64,000 nucleotides of DNA from UBA1351 sp965140555. Its GTDB lineage: Bacteria; Bacillota; Clostridia; Lachnospirales; Vallitaleaceae. The DNA lies in the NCBI GenBank assembly GCA_965140555.1, contig OZ223259.1:2294001-2358000 (forward strand), given 5' to 3'. A model generated the notes under the pieces. That model saw only the letters and a program-made list of their open reading frames with translations. It made no database searches and was not told the DNA's origin. A program made the position numbers and the translations under genes. Below, in pieces: positions 54,429 through 64,000 of the stretch; position 1 is the stretch's first letter; each line of letters starts with the position of its first letter.

Positions 54429-55949
54429 ATGGGAATGAATCAAAAAGTTGATGATGTTCAACCTTTAATTCGAGTTAACAAGTTAAGCAAACATTTCGGT
54501 GTAACCGTTGCATTGAATGAAGTATCCTTTGAAATTCCAAGAGGCGTTGTTTGTGGGCTTGTTGGAGAAAACGGAAGTGGAAAATCAACGTTCGCTTCTA
54601 TTTTAGCCGGCATTGCCGATGAAACAAAAGGTGAAATTTATGTTGATGGTGAATTGTGGAAGCCTAGTAATGTTCTAGAAGCACAAAAGAACGGTGTAGC
54701 AATGATTGTGCAAGAGATGGGAACCATTGAAAATGTAACTGTTGCTGAGAACATTTTTATGGGACAAGAAAAACTGTTTGCTACAGGACTATTTATCAGT
54801 CGTAAAAAGATGTTTCAAGCAGCCCAAGGTATTCTGGATGAACTTGGAATCACAGAATTCAAAGCACTTACACCAACGTACCAATTGGATATGCAACAAA
54901 GAAAACTCGTCGAGATAGCTAAAGCGATGTACTGGAATCCCAAAATTTTCATTGTAGATGAGACGACAACGGCTTTATCACATAACGGTAGAGAATTGTT
55001 GTATTCACTTATGAAGAAACTTGTAAGTAAAGGGACAACGGTTATTTTTATTAGTCATGACTTGGATGAATTGGAAACCCAATGCGACATGCTAAGCGTG
55101 TTGCGTGATGGCGATTTCATCGGAACACTAAAACGAGAAGAGTACGACACAGAGCGTTTGAAACAGATGATGATTGGACGTAATCTTGAAGGTGCCTATT
55201 ATCATGCTGATGATGAAGGCTATTCGGATGAAGTTGTGCTTAGGGCTGAGAACATTACAACGCTGGAAGATCTTCTATGCTTTAACCTTGAATTGCATAA
55301 GGGAGAAGTCCTTGGAATCGGTGGTTTATCCGATTGTGGGATGCATACCTTAGGAAAAGCTCTTTTCGGAGAGGAAAAGGTGTTGGATGGCAAGGTGACA
55401 TTGAGCGACGGCACAGTTGTTAAGAATACAAAAGTTGCCATTGAGAACAAAATGGGATATATGTCCAAGAACAGAGATAAAGAATCCTTAGCGATGAATG
55501 CGACAGTTAAGGAAAATATTGTAAGTACGGCATATAAACTCAATCAAGTGCTTGGTCCTATTATTTCCAACAAGAAAGAAACACGATATGCCAAAGAACA
55601 AATTGATGATTTATCCATTAAATGTGCATCGGAAAATCACATGGTTCATACGTTATCGGGTGGGAATAAGCAAAAAATTGTTTTTGGTAAATGGATTGGT
55701 GTTGATTCTCAAATACTTATTATGGATTGCCCGACACGAGGCGTTGATATCGGCGTAAAAGCTGCTATGTATAAATTGATTTATGACATGAAAAAAAGTG
55801 GTAAGTCTATTCTATTAATTAGCGAGGAATTGCCGGAACTTATTGGAATGAGTGATCGAATCATTATTATGAGAGACGGTGAAATCAGCGGTGAAATCAG
55901 TAGAAGCGAAGGGCTTAGCGAACAAAAGTTGATTAACGCTATGTTGTAG
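54429..55949 (+). CDS. CUT2 sugar ABC transporter, double ATPase
   Basis: The 506-residue protein has two ATPase halves as in RbsA/MglA. The first has Walker A GENGSGKST, signature region QLDMQQRKLVEIAKA and Walker B IFIVDETTTAL. The second has a degenerate Walker A region (GGLSDCGMH), as usual in this family, then LSGGNKQKIVFGKWI and ILIMDCPTRGVDIG. It drives uptake of a monosaccharide or small sugar with the permeases that follow. Confidence 0.92.
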   Translation: MGMNQKVDDVQPLIRVNKLSKHFGVTVALNEVSFEIPRGVVCGLVGENGSGKSTFASILAGIADETKGEIYVDGELWKPSNVLEAQKNGVAMIVQEMGTIENVTVAENIFMGQEKLFATGLFISRKKMFQAAQGILDELGITEFKALTPTYQLDMQQRKLVEIAKAMYWNPKIFIVDETTTALSHNGRELLYSLMKKLVSKGTTVIFISHDLDELETQCDMLSVLRDGDFIGTLKREEYDTERLKQMMIGRNLEGAYYHADDEGYSDEVVLRAENITTLEDLLCFNLELHKGEVLGIGGLSDCGMHTLGKALFGEEKVLDGKVTLSDGTVVKNTKVAIENKMGYMSKNRDKESLAMNATVKENIVSTAYKLNQVLGPIISNKKETRYAKEQIDDLSIKCASENHMVHTLSGGNKQKIVFGKWIGVDSQILIMDCPTRGVDIGVKAAMYKLIYDMKKSGKSILLISEELPELIGMSDRIIIMRDGEISGEISRSEGLSEQKLINAML

Positions 55950-55958
55950 GAGGTAGAC

Positions 55959-56918
55959 ATGCAAGAAAAATTAATTCGATTAAAAGAACAACAAATTTTC
56001 ATTCGATTAGTGCCGATTGTTCTGTTGCTGGTTATGGCGGTGGGCTTCAACATAACGACGAATGGAAAATTTGGTAATCCAACAAATTTGAAGTTGATTG
56101 TTGAACAAGCCGTCATCATTGCGACGGTATCAACAGGAGCGGTTTTCATTTTCGGAACAGGTAATGTGAGTATCGCCCTTGGTGCCACGACAGCTATAAC
56201 TGCAGCTCTTATGGCAAAAGTATATTTATACACGGAATCCGTAGTGATCATGATTCTTGCAGCTATTGTGATTGCGACATTGATTATGATTGCAACAGCG
56301 ATTTTAAGTACAGTAATGAAAGTAAGTGTTATGTTTGTATCCATTGTAATGATGGTATTGTTTTTGGCCATCTTACAAACAGTATTAGGGGCAGGAACGT
56401 TGACGCTGCCTTATGCCATGACATCTGAATTGGCGAAAGCAAACTTCCATTATATAGCTTTTGTTGCTTATTTTATTCTGTGCGCCATTATATTCCATTA
56501 TACATCTATTGGACGTTCGATTAAATTTATCGGCGCGAACAAATATTGCGCAGAACAAAGTGGAATCTATATGAACAAATATTTGATGATTGCCTTTACT
56601 ATTGCAGGTGTAGGTATTGGTTTGGCAGCGGTTATGACCGGAATTCGAACCGGAACCATTGGTGTAGGAACAGCATCCAGTCTTAACATGGACGTTGTGC
56701 TTGCGATTGTTCTTGGTGGGATGTCAGTATTTGGCGGAACAAGATCTTATATATATGCAGGTATTCTTGGAGCGTTAACAGTAACACTATTGAACAATGG
56801 GTTGTTAATGGTGGGCGTTAGTCCAACTATTTTACAATTAGTTAGGGGGATATTTTTCCTAACATTTATTTTCGCAGGTCAAAAGAGACCTGATCGATTA
56901 CCGGATAATGAAATTTAA
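55959..56918 (+). CDS. CUT2 ABC transporter permease A (RbsC type)
   Basis: TAGGAGG at 55947 precedes the ATG. The 319-residue protein has eight to ten membrane helices and the RbsC-like stretches STGAVFIFGTGNVSIALGAT and LNMDVVLAIVLGGMSVFGGT. It forms the channel, probably as a heterodimer with the second permease at 58265. Confidence 0.9.
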   Translation: MQEKLIRLKEQQIFIRLVPIVLLLVMAVGFNITTNGKFGNPTNLKLIVEQAVIIATVSTGAVFIFGTGNVSIALGATTAITAALMAKVYLYTESVVIMILAAIVIATLIMIATAILSTVMKVSVMFVSIVMMVLFLAILQTVLGAGTLTLPYAMTSELAKANFHYIAFVAYFILCAIIFHYTSIGRSIKFIGANKYCAEQSGIYMNKYLMIAFTIAGVGIGLAAVMTGIRTGTIGVGTASSLNMDVVLAIVLGGMSVFGGTRSYIYAGILGALTVTLLNNGLLMVGVSPTILQLVRGIFFLTFIFAGQKRPDRLPDNEI

Positions 56919-56937
56919 TTCTAGGAGGAAGAAGGAT

Positions 56938-58236
56938 ATGAAAAAGAAATTAGCCTTATTAATGGCAGTAATGATGATGGTTTTTGCTTTCGCAGGTTGT
57001 GGAAGTTCTGACAAAACAACGGATAATGGTGCAAATGATTCCGACAATGCAGCAACGAGTGATGATACGAGTTCAGATGATACGAGTTCAAATGATTCAC
57101 AAGATAAAATTACAATTGCCGTTGCATTGAATGCGGTAGATGCATCAACACAAACACGAATGACATACCTTGAAGATTACTTAGGACCTAAATTAGGTAT
57201 TGAGTTCATCTTCTCAGAAGCAATATCAGATACAGCTAAATTGATGACATTCCTTGAAAACTCATATGCAGCAGGTGCTGACGGTATATTAAGTTTGGTA
57301 ACTGACGGTACAGAACAATTTGTATCTAAAGCTAATGAATTAGGTATGTATTCAGCGATTGTTACCTCATCAGTAAAAGATGAAATTGCAGATATTCCTA
57401 CATATATGGGATCAACAGGTATTGACTTAACAAAAATTGCAGATGCTTATGGTGAATTATTAGATGAACAATTTGATTCAAATGAACCAGCTAACTTTAT
57501 TATCATTTCCGGTGGTGCAGCAATGGGCGTATCTTCACATCGTGAAGCAGCAATCTCAATGCTTGAAACACTTCAAGAAAAATATGGTTTGACATATGAT
57601 GAAGATGTTAAAGACTTGGCTACTAAGAATGCAACAACAGAGCTCAGTACAGGTAATGATGATGTAAAAATTACAATTGTACCAGGATTCCCTAACATGG
57701 ACGGATATGTTTCCGGTGTTTCAGGATTACTTCAAACAGGTGATTATGATGCAGTAGTATCCGTATATGCTGCGACAGAAACCTTTGCAACTGCAATTGA
57801 TGAAGTTGAAAAAGCATTAGGTAAAAATATCAAAATGTTATGTCAAGCAAACTTTGGTGAAAGTACACAAAAAGCGTTTAATACATTAGACTCAACAGGT
57901 AATCCGACATTAGATGGTGCTGTTGTTTACTCCGGTACAGCTTCAGATGCATACGGTGTTGCACTTCTTTACAATGGTATTAAAGGATATAGCGATGCAA
58001 TCAAACCGGAAGGTAAAGCAATATACTTTGGCCCAGGACCATTGGTTGCTAGTAATGCAGACTCTTATAAAAAACTTGAACAACTAGATACAAAAGATGA
58101 TATGTATGTGTATTCAGCAGATGAAGTAAAAGATATGTTGAAACCATTTAACGATGCAGTTGATTATGACTATCTTATGAATGTAGCTAGTGAATTTTCA
58201 ACAGCAAACATTTTGGAACGCCGTGGATTAGAATAA
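56938..58236 (+). CDS. CUT2 sugar-binding lipoprotein
   Basis: AGGAGG at 56923 selects the ATG at 56938, giving 432 residues. The lipoprotein signal ends FAFAGC (Cys21) and a Ser/Asp/Thr linker follows. The periplasmic-binding type I fold reads KITIAVALNAVDASTQTRMT and AAGADGILSLVTDGTEQFVS. It is longer than RbsB and lies between the two permease genes. Confidence 0.9.
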   Translation: MKKKLALLMAVMMMVFAFAGCGSSDKTTDNGANDSDNAATSDDTSSDDTSSNDSQDKITIAVALNAVDASTQTRMTYLEDYLGPKLGIEFIFSEAISDTAKLMTFLENSYAAGADGILSLVTDGTEQFVSKANELGMYSAIVTSSVKDEIADIPTYMGSTGIDLTKIADAYGELLDEQFDSNEPANFIIISGGAAMGVSSHREAAISMLETLQEKYGLTYDEDVKDLATKNATTELSTGNDDVKITIVPGFPNMDGYVSGVSGLLQTGDYDAVVSVYAATETFATAIDEVEKALGKNIKMLCQANFGESTQKAFNTLDSTGNPTLDGAVVYSGTASDAYGVALLYNGIKGYSDAIKPEGKAIYFGPGPLVASNADSYKKLEQLDTKDDMYVYSADEVKDMLKPFNDAVDYDYLMNVASEFSTANILERRGLE

Positions 58237-58264
58237 ACACTTTCAGTAAAGGGGAAAGACTGTG

Positions 58265-59284
58265 ATGAATATTAAAGCGTACATGTCTAAAGTTGCATAT
58301 GTTCTTTCGTTTCCAGTAGTAGTAGGTCTAATTATGGAGATTATTGTTTATATGCGAACTGGTGAGCATTTGATTTCTTCAATGCTTGATATTAGAAACT
58401 TGATTAGAGATTTAGGTGTAACAGCAATCATAGCCTTTGCATTATCCCTAAACCTTGGTAGTGGAAGATTTGACTTATCCCTAGGCGCACAGCGATTACT
58501 TGCCACCATTATTGGTGGTAATATCGCTTTGAGTCTTGGATTTAATGGTGTCGGTTTACTTTTAATGGCTATTCTATTTGGTTTACTTGCAGGATTTGTG
58601 GTCGGTATGATTTTTATCATCTTCCGTGTTCCACCGGTTATCCTTGGATTGGGTATGGCAATGATTTACGAAAGTCTTTCGTTTGCCGGTTCATCAGGAC
58701 GAGGGATTCAGTTGTTCGGTGTCCCTAATATTGATATGCTAGTGGATCCGAATTTTACATTAATCGTTCTTGGTATCGGGACACTTTTTGTCTTTATCTT
58801 ATTTACCTATACAAAATTCAGATATGAGATGCAAGCCATGAAAGGATCCCAAAAAATAGCAAAAATTTCAGGGATTAACGTATTCCGTCATGTTGTTATC
58901 TGCTATACATTTGCAGGTGGACTTGTTGCTATTTCAGGTGTGTTTAATGCTGCATTTTCAGGAGCGTTGGCACCGGTATTGGGTATGACAAGTAATAGTG
59001 CCGTTATTACAATGACATTTCCTATGTTTATGGGGAATTACTTAGCTCGTCGAAGTAATATTGCCGTTGGTATTATTGTTGGTTCCTTAACAGTAAAGTT
59101 ACTTGGAATTGGAATGATTGCCTTAAAGATTTCAACAGCGCTGAATACAACTATTAACATGGTGCTATTTATCTTATTCCTTTCATTTTTGGCAAATCGA
59201 CATATTCCTGCATTACGAAAACGTGAAAGAGCAAGAATCAAACAAGCAAAAGAAAAAAGAAAAGAGCTTGGCATAGCAAGCTAA
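58265..59284 (+). CDS. CUT2 ABC transporter permease B
   Basis: AAGGGG at 58249 fits the ATG at 58265. The protein is 339 residues, with eight to ten helices and FALSLNLGSGRFDLSLGAQR in the region that aligns with RbsC. A basic C-terminal tail (KRERARIKQAKEKRKE) lies in the cytoplasm. Two different permeases beside one ATPase recall the YtfT/YjfF arrangement. Confidence 0.9.
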   Translation: MNIKAYMSKVAYVLSFPVVVGLIMEIIVYMRTGEHLISSMLDIRNLIRDLGVTAIIAFALSLNLGSGRFDLSLGAQRLLATIIGGNIALSLGFNGVGLLLMAILFGLLAGFVVGMIFIIFRVPPVILGLGMAMIYESLSFAGSSGRGIQLFGVPNIDMLVDPNFTLIVLGIGTLFVFILFTYTKFRYEMQAMKGSQKIAKISGINVFRHVVICYTFAGGLVAISGVFNAAFSGALAPVLGMTSNSAVITMTFPMFMGNYLARRSNIAVGIIVGSLTVKLLGIGMIALKISTALNTTINMVLFILFLSFLANRHIPALRKRERARIKQAKEKRKELGIAS

Positions 59285-59299
59285 GTTATGGAGGTACCA

Positions 59300-61051
59300 A
59301 TGGTGGACTTGAAAAAAAGACCATATGCACTCAATCCTGAACAAATTGAGTGGGTTGAACATACATTAGAAGGCATGACTTTAGAGGAAAAAATCGGACA
59401 ATTATTTATTGTTCTAAAAGCTGAACCCGGTGTGGATGAAGCCAAAATCAAGAAAACTCTAGAGACATATCACCAAGGCGGTCTCCGCTGGCAAGGTGGC
59501 GATAAAGAAACGGTATACTTGCAAAACACGACGTATCAGAAGATGTCGGATATTCCGCTACTCATTGCAGCAAACTGTGATGATGGCGGAAACGGTTGTC
59601 TTCCTAAAGAGGGAACTTTTGTGGCAACCGGTGCTCAAGCAGCAGCAAATGAAACAGAAGAAACAGCCTATCATATGGGTCTTGTTGCAGCTCGTGAAGC
59701 AACAAGTATTGGTTGTAACTGGTTATTTAACCCCGTTGCAGACATCTATATGAATTGGAGAAATACAATCGTAAACACGCGATGTTTCGGGGATAATCCG
59801 GACACCGTTATAAAGAATACAAAAGCATTTATCAAAGGTGCTAAAGATGCCAATGCCAATATGGCTTGTTGTATCAAACATTTTCCGGGAGATGGCGTTG
59901 AAGAGCTGGATCAGCATTTGGTCATGGGTGTTAATGACCTAAGTGTTGATGAGTGGGAGCGTACTTACGGTAAAGTTTATACGGAATTAATTGACGAAGG
60001 TGTTGAATCCATCATGGTAGGTCATATTGCATTACCTCATATGAGTAAAGCGTTACGACCGGACTTGAAAGCATCTGAAATTATGCCGGCTACATTTGCA
60101 CCGGAGTTGTTAACGGATTTACTGCGCGAGAAAATGGGATTCAACGGACTTATTCTAACGGATGCCACCCATATGATTGGGTTCTCAGCGGTTAAGAAAA
60201 GAGAAGAAGCGATTCCTCTTGCGATTGCAGCAGGTTGCGATATGATTCTTTTTGTCAATGATATTGAAGAAGATATTGCCTTTGTTAAAAAGGGAATTGA
60301 AAAAAAACTAGTAACTGTTGAACGTATTAACGAAGCCGTTACTCGAATTTTAGCCTTAAAAGCAAAATTAGAATTAACGAAGCCGGAAGTGGCGATTCCT
60401 AATCCGGATTTAATACACACATGGGTAAATACAGAAGAGCATCAAAGTTATAGAAAACTAGCTGCTGAGCGTTGTACGACACTTGTTAAAGATACAGCTC
60501 ATTTGATACCGGTCAATCCGGCGGAGAAGAAAAAGGTTTGGTTAGTCTATGTACAATCAGCACCGACGAGTATAGCTTATAAACCGGACCCGGCACGACA
60601 AATCATGGTTGAAGAATTAGAACAAGCCGGTTTTGATGTGACCCTTGCCCCTTCTTTCTATGATTTAGAAGCGGAGAATGGCGTAACTCCATTTAACATG
60701 GTTAAGATGATGAGCAAGGAACCAAGGCAAGCATTCATAGATAGATATGATCTTGTGATTCTTGCAATCAATGTTAAAGGGTATGCGCAAGAGAATGTGG
60801 TACGTGTTAAGTGGAGCCAACATCACAGCTTTGAATTGCCATGGTATATATCTGAAGTGCCGACTATTGGTGTGAGTTTGAATTATACGAATCATCTTAT
60901 TGATGTTCCTCAGATAAAAACTTTTATCAATGCATTCGGAAGTACACGAGATAACATTAAAGCAGCAGTAGATAAAATGTGCGGACAGTCTGCGTTTAAT
61001 GGTGAAGTGAAAGAGCATTATTTCTGCAATCGTTGGGAAGCGAGGTTATAA
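59300..61051 (+). CDS. GH3 glycoside hydrolase, NagZ-like
   Basis: GGAGG at 59290 lies inside the upstream ATG frame and selects the ATG at 59300. The 583-residue protein has a TIM barrel (1-360) with KHFPGDGVEELDQH, the NagZ-type Asp/His loop, and the nucleophile Asp288 in LILTDATHM. A C-terminal alpha/beta domain follows (390-583). It has no signal peptide, so it acts in the cytoplasm. It is probably a beta-N-acetylhexosaminidase or related beta-glycosidase. The stop shares one base with the next start codon. Confidence 0.88.
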   Translation: MVDLKKRPYALNPEQIEWVEHTLEGMTLEEKIGQLFIVLKAEPGVDEAKIKKTLETYHQGGLRWQGGDKETVYLQNTTYQKMSDIPLLIAANCDDGGNGCLPKEGTFVATGAQAAANETEETAYHMGLVAAREATSIGCNWLFNPVADIYMNWRNTIVNTRCFGDNPDTVIKNTKAFIKGAKDANANMACCIKHFPGDGVEELDQHLVMGVNDLSVDEWERTYGKVYTELIDEGVESIMVGHIALPHMSKALRPDLKASEIMPATFAPELLTDLLREKMGFNGLILTDATHMIGFSAVKKREEAIPLAIAAGCDMILFVNDIEEDIAFVKKGIEKKLVTVERINEAVTRILALKAKLELTKPEVAIPNPDLIHTWVNTEEHQSYRKLAAERCTTLVKDTAHLIPVNPAEKKKVWLVYVQSAPTSIAYKPDPARQIMVEELEQAGFDVTLAPSFYDLEAENGVTPFNMVKMMSKEPRQAFIDRYDLVILAINVKGYAQENVVRVKWSQHHSFELPWYISEVPTIGVSLNYTNHLIDVPQIKTFINAFGSTRDNIKAAVDKMCGQSAFNGEVKEHYFCNRWEARL

Positions 61052-61872
61052 TGAGTGATAAGCTAAAAGATAGATTTTTGGTGTGCATTGATTCTGATGG
61101 CTGTGCCATAGATTCCATGACGATAAAGCACGAAAAAGCTTTCGGACCGGCATTTATTGACATATGGAAGATAGACGATGCCCACAGACAAACGATTCTT
61201 GAAGAATGGAATACATTAAATCTCTATAGTCTAAGTCGAGGGATTAATCGTTTTCAAGGCCTTTTGGCCATTCTAAAGGCTCATCCTGAATATATCGATG
61301 CAGATCAGTTAAAGCTGTTTGATCAATGGGTTGAGACAACGAGGGCTTTGTCAGCAGCAAGTCTTCAGCAAGCCTATGAAGAGACCGGGGCAGATGTTAT
61401 GAAAAATGCCTTATCTTGGTCGGAGTTAGTCAATAAAAAAATAGCTGCATTACCATTAGCGAAGTCTTTTGAAGGTGTATTGGAAACAATCCGTCTTATC
61501 AAGGAAAAGGCAGATATAGCTGTGGTTTCTTCGGCAAATCTTGAAGCCATCAAAGAAGAATGGGAAGCCAGTGGATTATATGACTATGTAGACCACGTTT
61601 TCTCACAATCTGATGGGACTAAGAGTAAATGTATTCATAAGCTGATTCAATCAGGTTATGATAGAAAGAAAACAATCATGCTAGGGGATGCCCTTGGAGA
61701 TCATAAAGCAGCTGAAGAAAACCAAGTATGGTTTTATCCTATACTGGCAGCAAAGGAATCAGCATCTTGGAACGATTTTAGACAAAATTATTTTTCACTA
61801 TTCCTAAATCAAAAATTTGACACAATAATTCAAGACAGATTACTTTTACAGATGAAAGAAAATTTATCTTAA
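61051..61872 (+). CDS. HAD-family hydrolase
   Basis: The ATG at 61051 overlaps the GH3 stop (TAATG), so the genes are translationally coupled. The 273-residue protein has motif I VCIDSDGCAIDS (Asp nucleophile and DxD), a helical cap and motif IV near IMLGDALGDHKAAEEN. It is a phosphatase or phosphomutase, probably acting on a sugar phosphate of this pathway. Confidence 0.88.
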   Translation: MSDKLKDRFLVCIDSDGCAIDSMTIKHEKAFGPAFIDIWKIDDAHRQTILEEWNTLNLYSLSRGINRFQGLLAILKAHPEYIDADQLKLFDQWVETTRALSAASLQQAYEETGADVMKNALSWSELVNKKIAALPLAKSFEGVLETIRLIKEKADIAVVSSANLEAIKEEWEASGLYDYVDHVFSQSDGTKSKCIHKLIQSGYDRKKTIMLGDALGDHKAAEENQVWFYPILAAKESASWNDFRQNYFSLFLNQKFDTIIQDRLLLQMKENLS

Positions 61873-61876
61873 AATA

Positions 61877-61912
61877 GAAGAGGTGGTTGCTATGCAATGA
61901 CCTCTTCGGTTT
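61877..61912 (+). terminator. Probable terminator of the sugar operon
   Basis: GAAGAGGT pairs with ACCTCTTC around a loop of about 15 nt, followed by a T-rich but interrupted stretch. Confidence 0.5.
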
Positions 61913-61950
61913 ATTATAAAATGTTTGTATACAATGGAGGTTTTACCTAA

Positions 61951-63336
61951 ATGAGAACATGGTTTAAGAAGAAGAATGCCAATGAACAAACAGCTGCAGA
62001 AGAGGAAGTACTAAATGTTCTTGGAGAAGAGTTGGAGTCAATAAAGCATCAATCCTTAGAATATAAGGGATTTGGGGAAGCATTAACGATTAAGACATCG
62101 ACACCTGTAACCGATTCTATGAATGACTTGTTGGATGTCAAGACGCATCAAGTACAGGAACTCTTTTTGGATACGTGTGATGTCATTAATGATTTTACAC
62201 AAATGGATTACATCAAACAGATGATTGTATCCATTACCAATCAAGAGAAAGAAGTCAAAAAGATTCATACAAGTACGAATGAATTAAGTACAGCCATTGA
62301 AGATGTTGCATCGCATGTTCAAACGTCGATGATAAAAACAATGGATGTCATTGATAAAACTCAAGAATCGATAGAATCTATCACAAGTACTTTTAACCAC
62401 GTGGAGACGGCCTATGATGAAATTGTAGCGTTAAAAGATCAAATATTAAGTGTTGTAGCGGATATTAAAGATATTTCAAACATCAGTGACTTTATTAATG
62501 AAATTGCAGAACAAACGAATCTTTTGGCATTGAACGCATCCATTGAATCAGCAAGAGCAGGCGAAAGTGGCCGTGGATTTGCCGTTATCGCTGAAGAAAT
62601 AAAAAAACTAGCCGACAGTACAAAGGTTTCAACAGGAAGCATCAAAAGTAAAATAGATAATTTGACAGGTGAGTTTTCTAAGGTAACGGAGAATATCGAT
62701 GCAACGGTCGACGTATTCAGTCAGTCTAAAGAAGCGATTGCCGCATCAAAATCGGCGACAGATTATATGAAAAGCAATCTGAGTGATATAGGCATTTCTT
62801 TTGAAGAGATTTCGTCGAATATTGAAGAAGAAAGTGCCACAATGATGAATATTGATGAACGCATTAATGGGTTAGAAGAGGAATCTAAGCACTTAACTGA
62901 TGTGTGTATGAAAACCGGTCAAGGTGTTTATAATCTAAGTGACAAGGTTATCCATAATAGAAATAAAGCCGTACCATGGTATAAAGACTTGAATATGGTT
63001 CAATCTGTTGAGTTACAAGCGATAGAACATTCTACGCTGAAGTGGAAGGTCTATAATGTGCTATGTGGGTTTGCTGATGTTACGGAGGATGAGATTCAAG
63101 CTCATAATGAGTGCAATGTCGGGCAATATTATGAAATGCTTAAGAACAAAGGCAATAACGATCAATTATTTACAAAACTTTATGAGGCGCATAAAGAGTT
63201 GCATACCGTTGCAAAGGATATTATCGCGAATAAAGACGAGTACAGTGAAGCTATTATCAATGAAAAGCTTAATCAACTTGAGGTATATACAGAACAATAC
63301 ACTCAATATAGTAAAGAGTTTGTATTAAAACGTTAA
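61951..63336 (+). CDS. Soluble methyl-accepting chemotaxis protein with CZB zinc-binding domain
   Basis: The 461-residue protein has no membrane helix. The signalling coiled coil covers residues 90-340 with the tip TNLLALNASIESARAGESGR. A C-terminal CZB domain (about 350-455) shows the His/Cys zinc pattern: AIEHSTLKWKVYNVLCGF, HNECNVGQYY and AHKELHTVA. CZB receptors sense zinc or hypochlorous acid through the Cys-zinc switch. It stands between two glycan-use units. Confidence 0.9.
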   Translation: MRTWFKKKNANEQTAAEEEVLNVLGEELESIKHQSLEYKGFGEALTIKTSTPVTDSMNDLLDVKTHQVQELFLDTCDVINDFTQMDYIKQMIVSITNQEKEVKKIHTSTNELSTAIEDVASHVQTSMIKTMDVIDKTQESIESITSTFNHVETAYDEIVALKDQILSVVADIKDISNISDFINEIAEQTNLLALNASIESARAGESGRGFAVIAEEIKKLADSTKVSTGSIKSKIDNLTGEFSKVTENIDATVDVFSQSKEAIAASKSATDYMKSNLSDIGISFEEISSNIEEESATMMNIDERINGLEEESKHLTDVCMKTGQGVYNLSDKVIHNRNKAVPWYKDLNMVQSVELQAIEHSTLKWKVYNVLCGFADVTEDEIQAHNECNVGQYYEMLKNKGNNDQLFTKLYEAHKELHTVAKDIIANKDEYSEAIINEKLNQLEVYTEQYTQYSKEFVLKR

Positions 63337-63421
63337 GGACAGACTGTTTTTATGTTAATAGTGGAATGTAGAAAACGGTTTGGAAATTGATAGATTAAAT
63401 GAAAAGTAATCGAGGTAAATG

Positions 63422-64000
63422 ATGATAAAGTATACGATTAATAAAAAAGAAGTGACACCATTTCCCCACTATTGGGAAATGTGTGTCGGAAGTGCCAATG
63501 CATATACAGCCCTGCGTGCTGACTACCGAGAACAATTAAAAAAAGCACATGACGAACTCGGGTTTCAATATGTGCGCTTTCATGGTTTGTTTGATGACCA
63601 TATGAGTACTCTTTTGATGAAAAAAGACCATATGGGAAATGAATTTGGTTTAGTTTATAATTTTATGAATATAGATAATATTTTTGACTATCTATTGGAA
63701 ATAGGGATGAAGCCCTTCATTGAACTCGGATATATGCCATCAGCCATTGCCAGTGGTGATAAAACCGTTTTTCATTATAAGGGGAATATTACATTGCCGA
63801 AAGACAATGGGCAATGGGAAGAGCTTATACGTCGATTTGTAACCCACATTATCGAAAGATATGGCCTAGAAGAAGTCAAGACTTGGTTCTTTGAAGTATG
63901 GAATGAGCCGAATCTGTTTTTCTTCTTCGATGGAGATAAAAACGACTATTTCAAATTATATGAGGTCACGGCTAGAACGATTAAGTCCGTCGATAAGAAC
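63422..64000 (+). CDS. GH39 glycoside hydrolase, N-terminal part (3' end off window)
   Basis: The frame is open from ATG ATG (63419/63422, GAGG at 63412) to the right edge, 193 codons. It reads HYWEMCVGSANAYTALRADY, FQYVRFHGLFDDHM and, near residue 160, WFFEVWNEPNL, the GH39 acid/base motif (Glu of NEP). Beta-xylosidases are typical members. No signal peptide is seen, so it probably acts in the cytoplasm like the other glycosidases here. The nucleophile lies beyond the window. Confidence 0.88.
   Translation, partial: MIKYTINKKEVTPFPHYWEMCVGSANAYTALRADYREQLKKAHDELGFQYVRFHGLFDDHMSTLLMKKDHMGNEFGLVYNFMNIDNIFDYLLEIGMKPFIELGYMPSAIASGDKTVFHYKGNITLPKDNGQWEELIRRFVTHIIERYGLEEVKTWFFEVWNEPNLFFFFDGDKNDYFKLYEVTARTIKSVDKN

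Overview
The window looks like a low-to-moderate GC, motile, carbohydrate-degrading anaerobe of the Clostridia (probably a Lachnospirales-type Firmicute). This is inferred from Gram-positive lipoprotein signals, SLH surface anchoring, PRD/PTS regulation, CUT-type sugar transporters lacking their own ATPase, soluble chemoreceptors and strong AGGAGG ribosome binding sites. No rRNA, tRNA or CRISPR array was seen.

Positions 1-25170 are an accessory region built around an Rhs (YD-repeat) polymorphic toxin locus. The left edge holds the 3' part of an Rhs gene ending in a putative zinc-metallopeptidase tip (HExxH), followed by a likely zinc-ribbon immunity gene. Downstream lie at least five further pieces of the same Rhs core, all on the + strand. 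Several carry orphan toxin tips: a lysozyme-like fragment, an HWDVQ-type tip and a tip broken by stop codons. Between them are candidate immunity genes, many of them lipoproteins, including two DUF5104 paralogues, a WG-repeat lipoprotein and a duplicated lipoprotein cassette. Transposase remains of IS630, IS4-like and other DDE types and one complete IS1634-like element are scattered through it. A structured intergenic element (hairpin with a conserved loop and covarying stem) recurs behind four of the candidate immunity genes. A 1570-residue SLH-anchored calcineurin-like phosphoesterase (9744-14456) sits in the middle with its own promoter and terminator.

Positions 25181-38200 hold a chemoreceptor, then a PRD regulator and the PTS operon it probably controls (EIIA, EIIB, EIIC, GH2, GH1, dedicated HPr). 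They share a palindromic operator. PadR-DUF1700-DUF4097, a MATE exporter and a glutaredoxin-like gene follow.

Positions 38400-44260 contain a small lipoprotein, an AraC regulator and a four-gene iron/siderophore ABC transporter operon behind a near-consensus Fur box.

Positions 44360-64000 are glycan-use loci. First come an AraC regulator, a CUT1 transporter without ATPase and a GH43 enzyme. Next come a divergent AraC regulator, a GH2 enzyme and a CUT2-type transporter with two permeases, then GH3 and HAD genes. A repeated 23-bp motif lies upstream of both the GH2 gene and the transporter operon. The window ends with a CZB-domain chemoreceptor and the start of a GH39 gene. A family of palindromic MITE-like repeats with shared ends links the accessory and metabolic halves.
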